A stretch of DNA of 64,000 bases, from the NCBI RefSeq assembly GCF_024704385.1, contig NZ_JAJDFX010000002.1:744001-808000 (forward strand), read 5' to 3'. Made by a program: the position numbers and the translations under genes. Below the pieces are notes generated by a model, which saw only the letters and a program-made list of their open reading frames with translations, did no database searches and was not told the DNA's origin. The DNA comes from Cellulomonas sp. P24. Lineage in GTDB: Bacteria; Actinomycetota; Actinomycetes; Actinomycetales; Cellulomonadaceae. This document shows positions 37,836-46,557 of the stretch, in pieces. The stretch's first letter is position 1. Every line of letters starts with the position of its first letter.

Positions 37836-39320
37836 ATGTCCGACCGTGACAACGAGGTCCCGGCCGCAGGTCGTCCGATCGTCCTGCGCGGTGGCACGGT
37901 GCTGACGATGGACGACGCGCACACCGTGCTGACCCACGCGGACGTGCTCGTCGTCGGTGACCGCATCGCGGCCGTCGGCACTGCGCTCGAGGTCCCCGAG
38001 GGGACGCAGGAGATCGATGCGACCGGCGGCATCGTGATGCCGGGGATGATCGACACCCACCGCCACATGTGGCAGACCGCGATGCGCGGCTACGGGGCCG
38101 ACTGGACCCTCACGCAGTACTTCGTCTGGTACTACCTCGAGCACGGCAAGGCCTTCCGGCCCGAGGACGTGTACGCCGGCAACCTGCTCTCGGCGTGGGA
38201 CGCCCTCGAGGCGGGTGTGACGACCACGGTCGACTGGTCCCACGGTCTGCAGACCGTCGACCACGCCGAGGCCGCCGTCGACGCGCTCCAGGCCGTACCC
38301 GGCCGGTTCGTGCTCGCCTACGGGAACATCCAGGCCGGCCCGTGGGAGTGGACGTCCGACCCCGCCGTGCGGGCCTTCCTCGAGCGGCGGCGACGCGGAG
38401 CGGGCGACCTGCTCGGCTTCCAGCTCGCGTTCGACGTCACCGGCGACCCCACGTTCCCCGAGAAGGCCGCGTTCGAGGCGGCTCGCGACCTCGGCCTGCC
38501 GGTGACCACCCACGCCGGCGTGTGGGGCGCCACGAACGACGACGGCATCCGCCTCATGCACGAGCACGGGTTCATGACCCCGGAGACCGTGTACGTCCAC
38601 GCCTCGACCCTCAGCACCGACTCCTACCAGCGGATCGCCGCGACCGGTGGCTCGGTGTCGGTGTCGACCGAGTCGGAGCAGAGCGCCGGCCAGGGCTACC
38701 CGTCGACCTGGCAGGTCCGCCGCTACGACATCCCGGTGTCGCTGTCGATGGACACCAGCGTCTGGTGGAGCAGCGACCTGTTCTCCGCCATGCGCACCAC
38801 CCTCGGCGCCGACCGGTCGCGCGAGCACCTCGAGGCGCACACCCTGGGCGAGACGGTGACCCACGTCCACCTGCGCGCCGAGCAGGTGGTCGACTGGGCC
38901 ACCCGCGGTGGGGCCCGTGCTCTCGGCCGAGACGACCTCGGCCGGCTCGAGCCCGGCGCCAAGGCCGACGTCGTCCTGATCAAGAACGACCAGTCACCGG
39001 TCTCGTTCCCGCTGCTCAACCCGTACGGGCACGTCGCCTTCCAGGCGCAGCGCGGCGACGTGCACACCGTGCTGGTCGACGGCCGGGTCGTCAAGCATGC
39101 CCACCACCTCGTCGGGGTCGACCTGCCCGCCGTGCGTCGCACGATCGACGCGACGGTCGAGCACCTGCGCTCGAGCATGGGCGAGGAGGCGTGGACCCGC
39201 GGCATGAACCCCGACCTCCCGCATGACGAGGTCCTGGACAACCCGTACCAGTACACGGACTACAAGTCCGACTCGACGCACGACGCCTACCACGACGTGC
39301 AGGCCGATCCCGTGCCCTGA
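37836..39320 (+). CDS. TRZ/ATZ-type amidohydrolase (cyclic deaminase-like)
   Basis: A 494-residue metal-dependent hydrolase of the amidohydrolase superfamily, TRZ/ATZ branch, which includes chlorohydrolases, cytosine and guanine deaminases. The first metal ligands H75 and H77 lie in MIDTHRHMWQ, a third histidine is in TTHAGVWGATND, and VYVHASTLS follows; SMDTSVWWSSDLF holds the usual aspartate. The N-terminal composite domain (VLRGGTVLTMDDAHTVL) is typical. The start follows GGAGGAGAAC. It is divergent from the CoA-transferase operon and shares its operators. It could remove an amino, amide or halogen group from the compound before ring cleavage; that role is inferred. Confidence 0.9.
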   Translation: MSDRDNEVPAAGRPIVLRGGTVLTMDDAHTVLTHADVLVVGDRIAAVGTALEVPEGTQEIDATGGIVMPGMIDTHRHMWQTAMRGYGADWTLTQYFVWYYLEHGKAFRPEDVYAGNLLSAWDALEAGVTTTVDWSHGLQTVDHAEAAVDALQAVPGRFVLAYGNIQAGPWEWTSDPAVRAFLERRRRGAGDLLGFQLAFDVTGDPTFPEKAAFEAARDLGLPVTTHAGVWGATNDDGIRLMHEHGFMTPETVYVHASTLSTDSYQRIAATGGSVSVSTESEQSAGQGYPSTWQVRRYDIPVSLSMDTSVWWSSDLFSAMRTTLGADRSREHLEAHTLGETVTHVHLRAEQVVDWATRGGARALGRDDLGRLEPGAKADVVLIKNDQSPVSFPLLNPYGHVAFQAQRGDVHTVLVDGRVVKHAHHLVGVDLPAVRRTIDATVEHLRSSMGEEAWTRGMNPDLPHDEVLDNPYQYTDYKSDSTHDAYHDVQADPVP

Positions 39321-39334
39321 TCCCTCCCCCGCCC

Positions 39335-39381
39335 GGCGCGGGCACCCGGCGTGCAGACCGCCGCTGCCGGGCGCCCGCGCC
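39335..39381 (+). terminator. Stem-loop after the amidohydrolase gene
   Basis: GGCGCGGGC (39335-39343) pairs with GCCCGCGCC (39373-39381), and ACCCGG inside pairs with CCGGG. It follows the stop codon by 15 bases and precedes the iclR promoter. Confidence 0.6.
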
Positions 39382-39397
39382 GTAGGCTCGCCCGTGA

Positions 39398-39414
39398 CGT
39401 GCCGGTCCGGCACG
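39398..39414. promoter_or_regulatory. Palindrome upstream of the iclR-type gene
   Basis: CGTGCCG-GTC-CGGCACG has perfect seven-base arms, 36 bases before the regulator's start codon. It differs from the CGGAC-N4-GTCCG pair, so it may be an unrelated hairpin or an autoregulatory site. Confidence 0.4.
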
Positions 39415-39449
39415 CGCGAGGCATCGCGAGACACGAGGAGGACGCGGCG

Positions 39450-40286
39450 ATGGCTGGACGGGGAACCGGTCCCGACTTCGTCGAGGCCCTGGCGCGGGGG
39501 CTCGACGTCCTCGCGTGCTTCGACGCCGATCACCCCACCATGACCCTGACCGACGTCGCGACCGCGACCGGCCTCGCCCGCCCCACCGCCCGCCGCCTGC
39601 TGCTGACCCTCCAGGAGCTCGGCTTCGTCCGGTCGGTCGAGGGGTCGTTCCAGCTGACCCCTCGGGTGCTGACCCTCGGCATGGCCTACGTCGGTGCGCT
39701 CGGCCTGTGGGAGATCGCCCGACCGCACCTCGAGGCCCTCGTGAGGCGCACCGGTGAGTCGTCGTCCATGGCACAGCTCGACGGCTCGGACATCGTCTAC
39801 ATCGCCCGCGTCGCGGTGCCGAAGATCATCGCGCTGCGCGTCGAGGTCGGCACCCGGTTCCCGGCGGTCAGGACCTCCCAGGGCAAGGTCCTGCTCGCCG
39901 CCCTGACCCCGGCCGAGCTGTCGGCGACCCTGGCGCACCCGAGCCGCGCCGGTCTGCCGCCGCACCCCGAACCGTCGGCCGAGCACCTGCGCGATGAGCT
40001 CACCGAGGTCCGCGCACGCGGCTGGGCGCTTGCCGACGAGGAGCTCGCTCCGGGCGTGAGATCCGTCGCGGTCCCCGTGCGGGACGGGACGGGCACCGTC
40101 CGCGCCGCCATGAACGTCACGGTGCACGCGGCCGAGACCTCGACCGAACGCCTCGTCGAGGAGCACCTGCCGCTGCTGCTGCGCACCGCGGGCGACGTGA
40201 GCGCGGAGTGGGCGCTGTGGCAGTCGCGCCCGCACGTCGACATCGGCAGGCATCCGGCCACGGGTACGTCAGGTGCGTCGGACTGA
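39450..40286 (+). CDS. IclR-family regulator (PcaR/PobR-like)
   Basis: A 278-residue transcription factor. A winged helix-turn-helix (MTLTDVATATGLARPTARRLLLTLQELGFV, residues about 31-60) is followed by the IclR effector domain with SSSMAQLDGSDIVYIARV and FPAVRTSQGKVLLAAL blocks, which match the PcaR/PobR/CatR group that controls aromatic-acid degradation. The ATG at 39450 follows ACGAGGAGGACGCGGCG; an earlier in-frame start gives sequence without family similarity. It closes the amidohydrolase side of the catabolic cluster. It is the best candidate to bind the paired CGGAC-N4-GTCCG sites, sensing the aromatic substrate or a product. Confidence 0.9.
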   Translation: MAGRGTGPDFVEALARGLDVLACFDADHPTMTLTDVATATGLARPTARRLLLTLQELGFVRSVEGSFQLTPRVLTLGMAYVGALGLWEIARPHLEALVRRTGESSSMAQLDGSDIVYIARVAVPKIIALRVEVGTRFPAVRTSQGKVLLAALTPAELSATLAHPSRAGLPPHPEPSAEHLRDELTEVRARGWALADEELAPGVRSVAVPVRDGTGTVRAAMNVTVHAAETSTERLVEEHLPLLLRTAGDVSAEWALWQSRPHVDIGRHPATGTSGASD

Positions 40287-40317
40287 TCTGCGCGGAGCCT
40301 GCCGGTAGCCTCAGGAC

Positions 40318-42558
40318 ATGTCTGCGGAGTCGCACGACACCCGGACCACGGACGTGGTCGGACCGGACGCCAGGCTCGCACCACGCCTCTCTGCCCCGAC
40401 GGGGGTCCCGCCGCGACTCGTCGCGCTCGAGCCGTTGGCCTGTCTGGCCCTGGCCGTGCACGGTCTCGGGGTCATGGTCACCGCCCCGACCTCCTTGGCG
40501 TGGGACATCGTCGCGGCCGCGGCCGTCCTGACGGCGCTCGGCACAGCCGGCCTGCTCGGGTGGCGTGCACCGTGGGCCGTCGCGACCCGCGCTGTGGCGG
40601 TCCTCGTGCTCGGCTTCGTCCTGATGGCCCTGCGCCAGGAGGGCAGCGGGTACTTCCTCCTCTGGTACTTCGTGGTCGTCGCCGTGTACCCGCTGGTCCT
40701 GTCTCGCCGGGCCAGCCTGCTGACGGCCGTGGTCGTCCCCGGTGCGTACCTCCTGCTGCTGCCGCTCGACGCGGCCGACGGGCCCGGGCCCGTCGCGCTC
40801 GTGCGAGCGTTCTCGCTCGGGCTCATCGCAGTGTTCGTGCACGTGGCTGCCGAGGCGTACCGCACCGCGGTGACGGACCGGACCCACGCCCTCGCCCTGC
40901 TCGACACGTACGCCGACGCCACCCCGGTGGGCCTGGGCTTCTGGGATCTCGGGCTCCGGTACCGGCGGCTCAACGGCGCGCTCGCCGAGCTGACGGGGCT
41001 CACCGTGGCGCAGCACCTCGGACGCCCGGCGCTCGACGTCTCCCCGACGACCCCCGCGCTCGCCCTCAACCTGCACCGCGTGCTCGAGACCGGTCAGCCG
41101 GTGCAGGACGTCGAGCTCGCCTCGGGGGACCGCGTGTGGACCTCGAGCTACTTCCCGGTCCGGATCGGGTCGACGGTCGTCGGGGTCGGCGGCGTCGTGA
41201 TCGACGTCACCGACCAGCGCCACGCCGCGCAGGCGCTCGCGTTCTCGACGACGCACGACGCCCTCACCGGGTTGCCGAACCGGGTGCTCCTGGGGGACCG
41301 GCTCGAGGTCGCCACCGGCCACGCCGCACGCACCGGCGGCTCGGTGGCGCTCATGTTCTGCGACGTGGACCGGTTCAAGCTGATCAACGACTCCCTCGGC
41401 CACGCCGCCGGCGACGAGATCTTGCGGGAGACCGCCCGGCGCCTCGCCGTCGTCGTCCCGGCCGGGGACACCGTCGCCCGTCTCGGCGGTGACGAGTTCG
41501 CCATCCTGACCACTCAGGTCACCGGCCTCGACGACGCGATCGCCGTCGCGGAACGCGCCTGCGCCGCCATGCGTGAGCCGATGACGGTCGCCGGCACGAG
41601 CGTCATCTCGACGATGTCCGTCGGGGTGACCATCTGCGTTCCCGGTGCCACGGACGTCGCCGGACTGCTGCGTGACGCCGATGTCGCGGTGTACCAGGCG
41701 AAGGACGCCGGCCGGGACCGCGTCGCGGTGTTCGACGCCCGGCTCCGCAGCAGCGCCGACCACCGGCTCGAGTTCCACGGCGCCCTGCGCCGGGCGGTCG
41801 AGGACGGTGAGATCCGGGTCGTCTACCAACCGGTGCTCGCCCTGGACGCCTCCGCGGACAGCGGCACGCCCGGACCGCGGTCGATGGTCGGCGTCGAGGC
41901 CCTCGCGCGATGGCACTGGGTGGGGCACGGTGACGTATCCCCCGGCATGTTCATCCCGACGGCCGAGGAGCTCGGCCTCATCCATGCCCTCGGGGACCAG
42001 GTGCTGCGCGAGGCGTGCTCCACGGTCAAGCGGTGGCGCGACGAGACCCGGCGCCCGTTGACCGTCGCGGTGAACCTCTCCGCCCAGCAGCTCGTCGAGC
42101 CGGGGTGCGTCGACCTGGTGGCTGCGGCCATCGCCGATGTCGGGCTGCCGGCCTCGGCCCTCCAGCTCGAGATCACCGAGAGCGTGCTCATGGTCGACGT
42201 CGAGCACAGCCTGCGCCAGATCGCGGCCCTGCGAACGCTCGGGGTGCGCGTCGCGATCGACGACTTCGGGACCGGGTACAGCTCGCTCGCCTACCTCCGC
42301 GACCTCCCGGTGGACATCCTCAAGATCGACCAGTCCTTCACGCGCCGGCTGCCCGGCGGCGACGCGATGGTCGCGTTCATCGTCGAGCTCGCCCGGGCGA
42401 TCGGAGCGACCACCGTGGTCGAGGGTGTCGAGACCCGCGACCAGCTCGATGCCGTCACCCGGCTCGGCTGTGACCAGGCGCAGGGCTACTACCTGAGTCG
42501 ACCGCTCACCGCGGGCGCGACGGCCCGGTACCTGCGGCGGGCCGGGGCAGAGCGCTGA
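40318..42558 (+). CDS. Membrane PAS-GGDEF-EAL cyclic-di-GMP protein
   Basis: A 746-residue protein. About five hydrophobic segments at 38-180 form a membrane module, followed by a PAS-like domain (about 190-300), a GGDEF domain with intact RLGGDEF at 388-394 and an EAL domain with EAL at 527-529 and LEITESVL, VAIDDFGTGYSS and VVEGVET downstream. Both catalytic domains look complete. A -10-like TAGCCT ends six bases before the ATG and no ribosome site is visible, so a leaderless transcript is likely. It is unlinked to the first GGDEF/EAL gene of the window. Confidence 0.92.
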   Translation: MSAESHDTRTTDVVGPDARLAPRLSAPTGVPPRLVALEPLACLALAVHGLGVMVTAPTSLAWDIVAAAAVLTALGTAGLLGWRAPWAVATRAVAVLVLGFVLMALRQEGSGYFLLWYFVVVAVYPLVLSRRASLLTAVVVPGAYLLLLPLDAADGPGPVALVRAFSLGLIAVFVHVAAEAYRTAVTDRTHALALLDTYADATPVGLGFWDLGLRYRRLNGALAELTGLTVAQHLGRPALDVSPTTPALALNLHRVLETGQPVQDVELASGDRVWTSSYFPVRIGSTVVGVGGVVIDVTDQRHAAQALAFSTTHDALTGLPNRVLLGDRLEVATGHAARTGGSVALMFCDVDRFKLINDSLGHAAGDEILRETARRLAVVVPAGDTVARLGGDEFAILTTQVTGLDDAIAVAERACAAMREPMTVAGTSVISTMSVGVTICVPGATDVAGLLRDADVAVYQAKDAGRDRVAVFDARLRSSADHRLEFHGALRRAVEDGEIRVVYQPVLALDASADSGTPGPRSMVGVEALARWHWVGHGDVSPGMFIPTAEELGLIHALGDQVLREACSTVKRWRDETRRPLTVAVNLSAQQLVEPGCVDLVAAAIADVGLPASALQLEITESVLMVDVEHSLRQIAALRTLGVRVAIDDFGTGYSSLAYLRDLPVDILKIDQSFTRRLPGGDAMVAFIVELARAIGATTVVEGVETRDQLDAVTRLGCDQAQGYYLSRPLTAGATARYLRRAGAER

Positions 42559-42620
42559 TCCCTGCGCGTCGAACCCGCAGGTGGTACGGCTCCGGCCGCA
42601 GGACGAGGAGGATGGCTCCC

Positions 42621-43919
42621 ATGACGATCGACAGCTCCGAGACCGGCCGCCGCCTCCGCTGCGCACTCTTCGTGGACTTCGACAACGTGTACATCGGGCT
42701 GCAGCGCCTCGATCCCCGCGCCGCCGAGGCGTTCGCGAGCGCTCCCGCGCACTGGCTCACCGCTCTCGAGACGGGCAGCGACGCCGACGGTGACTTCACC
42801 CGCCGATTCCTCGTGCGGGCCTGCTACCTGAACCCGTCGGTGTTCTCGCAGTTCCGACCCAACTTCACCCGCGCCGGCTTCAGCGTCGTCGACTGCCCGT
42901 CGTTGACCCAGCAGGGCAAGAGCAGCGCCGACATCAACCTCGTGCTCGACGCCGTCGACGCCCTCAGTGCCGAGACCCGGTACGACGAGTTCGTGATCCT
43001 GTCCGCCGACGCCGACTTCACCCCTCTCGCCCTCCGCTGCCGCGCGGCCGACCGCCGCGTCACGATCATCACCGCCGGGCCCGCGGCGAGCGCGTACCGC
43101 GCGGTCGCCGACACCGTGGTGACCGCCGACGAGCTCGCCGACCTGGTCAAGCACCCCGATGCAGCGCTCGAAGACGCCCCGGCCTCCACCGGTGAGGTGG
43201 CCCCGGACACGACGACGACCGGGGCCGAGCGCGGCCGGACTGCGACCCGGACGTCGACCCGCGCGACCGCGCCCGCCCAGGCGCCGGCGAGCCCCGCCCG
43301 CAAGGCGGTGCTGCGGCACGTGCGCTCGGCCGACAAGCCCCTGACCGGCGGGGTCGTCGCCCAGGTCGCCCAGAAGGCCGACCCCTCGCTGCTCACGTCG
43401 GGCTGGGACGGCGCCGGCGGCTTCTTCCCGTGGCTCGCCCGCGCGGTCCCCGAGCTCGGTGCCGCGTCACGGCCCGCGCCCGGCTTCGTGTGGGACCCCA
43501 AGCGCTTCAGCGAGGCGGACCTCACGAGCGCGACCGGCGTCGACCTGCCACCGCTGCAACGGCAGGTCGTCGAGGTCACGGACATCCCGAACCTGCCGAC
43601 GGAGCGCTACCGCGTCCTGCTGACCGCCCTTGCCGACGACGTCCGCACGACCCCGTTCGACCGCCCCGAGACGTCGCGCCGGGTCCGGGACGCATGCCAG
43701 GCGGCCGGCGCCGCCGTCGGTCGCGCCTCGGTGAACACCGTGATCTCGGGTGTCCTGTACGCGGGCCTCGACCTCGCGGCGAGGCCCACCGCCAAGAAGG
43801 TCGCCGAGACCTGGGCCGACAACGTCATCGGCCTGTGCCGCGGTGCCCGGATGGAGCTCGGCCCGCAGGACGTCGCCGCGATCCGCATGTGGGTCAGTGG
43901 TGGGCTCCTCACCCGGTAG
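42621..43919 (+). CDS. NYN-domain RNase-like protein with a C-terminal OST-HTH/LOTUS-like domain
   Basis: A 432-residue protein. The N-terminal NYN/PIN-like domain carries the acidic residues expected for metal-dependent RNA cleavage (ALFVDFDNVYIGL at 15-27, SSADINLVLDAVDAL and ILSADADFTPL). An Ala/Thr-rich linker leads to a region (DKPLTGGVVAQVAQKADPS...GFVWDPKRF) that resembles the OST-HTH/LOTUS RNA-binding domain. I prefer the ATG at 42621, nine bases after GGAGG; the ATG at 42612 overlaps that site. It precedes hrpB by 42 bases on the same strand, which suggests a shared role in RNA handling. Confidence 0.85.
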   Translation: MTIDSSETGRRLRCALFVDFDNVYIGLQRLDPRAAEAFASAPAHWLTALETGSDADGDFTRRFLVRACYLNPSVFSQFRPNFTRAGFSVVDCPSLTQQGKSSADINLVLDAVDALSAETRYDEFVILSADADFTPLALRCRAADRRVTIITAGPAASAYRAVADTVVTADELADLVKHPDAALEDAPASTGEVAPDTTTTGAERGRTATRTSTRATAPAQAPASPARKAVLRHVRSADKPLTGGVVAQVAQKADPSLLTSGWDGAGGFFPWLARAVPELGAASRPAPGFVWDPKRFSEADLTSATGVDLPPLQRQVVEVTDIPNLPTERYRVLLTALADDVRTTPFDRPETSRRVRDACQAAGAAVGRASVNTVISGVLYAGLDLAARPTAKKVAETWADNVIGLCRGARMELGPQDVAAIRMWVSGGLLTR

Positions 43920-43961
43920 CGGAGGTCGGTCGATCGTCGCCGCCCCGCGATCGCCCGCTCG

Positions 43962-46526
43962 ATGACCCGGCCGGACGTCTCCGGCGATCCGTTCGTCCGG
44001 CTGCTCGCCGCTCCGCCCGACCTCCCGGTGGCCGCAGGTCTCGCCGAGCTCGGCGCCGCGGTGCGGGCTCGGGGCACCGCGGTGCTGCACGCGCCACCCG
44101 GTGCGGGGAAGACGACCCTCGTCCCGCCCGCCCTTGCCGTGCTCGACCATGGTCGGGTGGTGGTCACGCAGCCGAGGCGGCTCGCCGCGCGCGCAGCCGC
44201 CCAGCACCTGGCGGACCTGCTCGGCGAACCGGTCGGACGGAGCGTCGGGTACACGGTGCGCGGGGAGAGCCGCACGAGCGCCGCGACCCGCGTCGAGCTC
44301 GTCACGACCGGCGTGCTGCTGCGCCGCCTGCAGCGCGACGCCGAACTCCCCGGCGTCGCGGCGGTCGTGCTCGACGAGGTCCACGAGCGACAGCTCGACG
44401 CCGACCTGGCGCTCGCCCTGCTCGTCGACGTGCGGACGAACCTGCGCGAGGACCTCGTCGTGGTGGCGATGTCCGCGACCGTCGAGGCCGAACGGACAGC
44501 CCTGCTGCTCGGTGGCGTGGCTCCCGCGCCGGTGATCGCGGTCCCGGGTGCCCTCCACCCGGTCGAGGTCGTGTGGTGCCCGCCCCGTCAGGCGGCCCGG
44601 TCGGACGTCCGCGGCGTCACCCCCGGGTTCCTCGACCACGTCGCCGGCTGCGTGGGCCGCGCGCTGACCGAGCGTGCGGGTGACGTGCTCGTCTTCGTCC
44701 CAGGCGCCCGCGAGGTCAGCGGGGTCGTCGCGCGGCTCGGCGGGATCGACGGGGTGGACGTCCGTCCGCTGCACGGGCGACTCAGCCACCGCGACCAGGA
44801 CCTCGCCCTCGCAGAGGGTCCGCGCCGACGGGTCGTCGTCTCGACCTCCGTGGCGGAGTCCTCGCTCACGGTGCCCGGCGTGCGCGTCGTGGTCGACGCC
44901 GGACTCTCCCGGCAACCCCGCACCGACCATCGCCGCGGGCTCGCCGGACTCGTGACCGTCGCGGTGAGCCGTGCCGCTGCGACCCAGCGCGCCGGGCGCG
45001 CAGGGCGCCAGGGTCCCGGAGCGGTGTACCGCTGCTGGTCACCGGGTGAGCACGCCCGGCTCGCCGAGCACCCGGAGCCGGAGATCGCCACGGCCGACCT
45101 CACGGCGTTCGCCCTGGCGCTCGCCTGCTGGGGAACGCCGGACGCGACCGGGCTCGCCCTGATGGACCGCCCGCCGGAGCCCGCGATGGCGTCGGCCCGT
45201 CGCACGCTGCTCGAGCTCGGGGCCGTCGCCCCCGACGGGACCGTGACCGCGCGCGGTCGACGGATCGCCGACGTCGGCACGGATCCTCGGCTGGCTCGCG
45301 CCCTGCTCGACGGCGCGACCCTGGTCGGCCCCCGTCGCGCCGCGGAGGTCGTCGCGCTGATCTCGGAGGACGTCCGCGCTCCCGGAGGAGACCTCGTCGC
45401 GGCGCTGCGCGCGGTCCGACGAGGCGGCCCCAACTCCCGGACCTGGGAGGCCCAGACCGCCCGCCTGCTGGCGTCCGCACGGGACGCGGGTCCTGATGCG
45501 GACGCGGGCTCCGGCGGCGGCACCGAGTCCCGGCCCACGTCCCGGACCGACCTCACGGACGATCTCGCCGTCGGTCTCGTGGTCGCGCTCGCCCACCCCG
45601 ACCGGATCGCCCGGCTGCGCCCGTCTGGCACCGCGTACCTGATGGCCTCGGGGACGGGTGCGACGCTGAGCGGCCAGGACGTCGCCCTCACCGGTCTCCC
45701 GTGGCTCGCCGTCGCGGACGCGGACCGCACACCCGGACGCAGCGACGCGACGGTGCGCTCCGCGGCCCCGCTCGACGAGGACCTCGCCGTGCTGGCCGCA
45801 CCGTCGCTCGTACACGTCGAGGAGACCGTGACCTGGGAGTCCGGTCAGGTGGTCAACAGGCGCACCACCGCGCTCGGCGCGATCGAGCTCGCGACGTCCC
45901 GGCTCACCGACCCGTCGCTCGACCTGGTGGTGCGCGCGGTGCGCGCCGGTCTCGACCGGGAGGGCCTGTCGGTCCTCACGTGGTCCGGCGCTGCCACCCG
46001 GCTGCGCGCCCGCCTCGCGTTCCTGCGCACCGCGATCGGCGACCCGTGGCCGGACGTCTCGGACGAGGCCCTGCTCGCAGGTCTGGACACCTGGCTAGGT
46101 CCCGACCTCGATCGGGTCCGCGGCGCCCGTGACCTCGCGAGGATCGACGTGCTCCGCGCGCTGCGGCGGCTCCTCCCGTGGCCCGACGCCGGTCGCCTCG
46201 ACGCACTCGCCCCCGAGCGGGTGACAGTCCCGAGCGGCTCGGAGGTCACCGTCAGCTACGACGACCCCGACCAGCCGGTACTCGCCGTCCGGGTCCAGGA
46301 GGTCTTCGGCTGGCGTGCGACACCGCGGCTCGCCGATGGACGCGTCCCGCTGCTCCTCCACCTGCTCTCCCCCGGCAGGCGCCCGGCCGCGGTCACCGCC
46401 GACCTCGAGTCGTTCTGGCGCACCGGCTACCCGCAGGTGCGAGCCGAGCTCCGGGGCCGGTACCCGAAGCATGCGTGGCCCGACGACCCGCTCACCGCCG
46501 CTCCCACGCGCGGGGTGCGACGGTGA
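43962..46526 (+). CDS. hrpB: ATP-dependent DEAH-type helicase HrpB
   Basis: An 854-residue DExH helicase. Walker A is APPGAGKTT at 44-52, the Walker B box is LDEVHER at 137-143, motif III is MSAT, and motif VI appears as TQRAGRAGRQGPG. The C-terminal half has the HrpB-specific region ending in LSPGRRPAAVTADLESFWRTGYPQVRAELRGRYPKHAWPDDP, the diagnostic HrpB tail. Length is normal. The start is the ATG at 43962. Its cellular role in bacteria is not well understood; RNA metabolism is assumed. It converges on the phosphoesterase gene with a 31-base gap. Confidence 0.95.
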   Translation: MTRPDVSGDPFVRLLAAPPDLPVAAGLAELGAAVRARGTAVLHAPPGAGKTTLVPPALAVLDHGRVVVTQPRRLAARAAAQHLADLLGEPVGRSVGYTVRGESRTSAATRVELVTTGVLLRRLQRDAELPGVAAVVLDEVHERQLDADLALALLVDVRTNLREDLVVVAMSATVEAERTALLLGGVAPAPVIAVPGALHPVEVVWCPPRQAARSDVRGVTPGFLDHVAGCVGRALTERAGDVLVFVPGAREVSGVVARLGGIDGVDVRPLHGRLSHRDQDLALAEGPRRRVVVSTSVAESSLTVPGVRVVVDAGLSRQPRTDHRRGLAGLVTVAVSRAAATQRAGRAGRQGPGAVYRCWSPGEHARLAEHPEPEIATADLTAFALALACWGTPDATGLALMDRPPEPAMASARRTLLELGAVAPDGTVTARGRRIADVGTDPRLARALLDGATLVGPRRAAEVVALISEDVRAPGGDLVAALRAVRRGGPNSRTWEAQTARLLASARDAGPDADAGSGGGTESRPTSRTDLTDDLAVGLVVALAHPDRIARLRPSGTAYLMASGTGATLSGQDVALTGLPWLAVADADRTPGRSDATVRSAAPLDEDLAVLAAPSLVHVEETVTWESGQVVNRRTTALGAIELATSRLTDPSLDLVVRAVRAGLDREGLSVLTWSGAATRLRARLAFLRTAIGDPWPDVSDEALLAGLDTWLGPDLDRVRGARDLARIDVLRALRRLLPWPDAGRLDALAPERVTVPSGSEVTVSYDDPDQPVLAVRVQEVFGWRATPRLADGRVPLLLHLLSPGRRPAAVTADLESFWRTGYPQVRAELRGRYPKHAWPDDPLTAAPTRGVRR

Positions 46527-46557
46527 GCGGTACCGCGACGGCCGTGTCCACCCGCAC

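Noticed and set aside
39256-39270. CGGAC-N5-GTCCG near the end of the amidohydrolase gene, similar to the paired operators
   Set aside because: The spacing is five, not four, and it lies within coding sequence. I treat it as chance.
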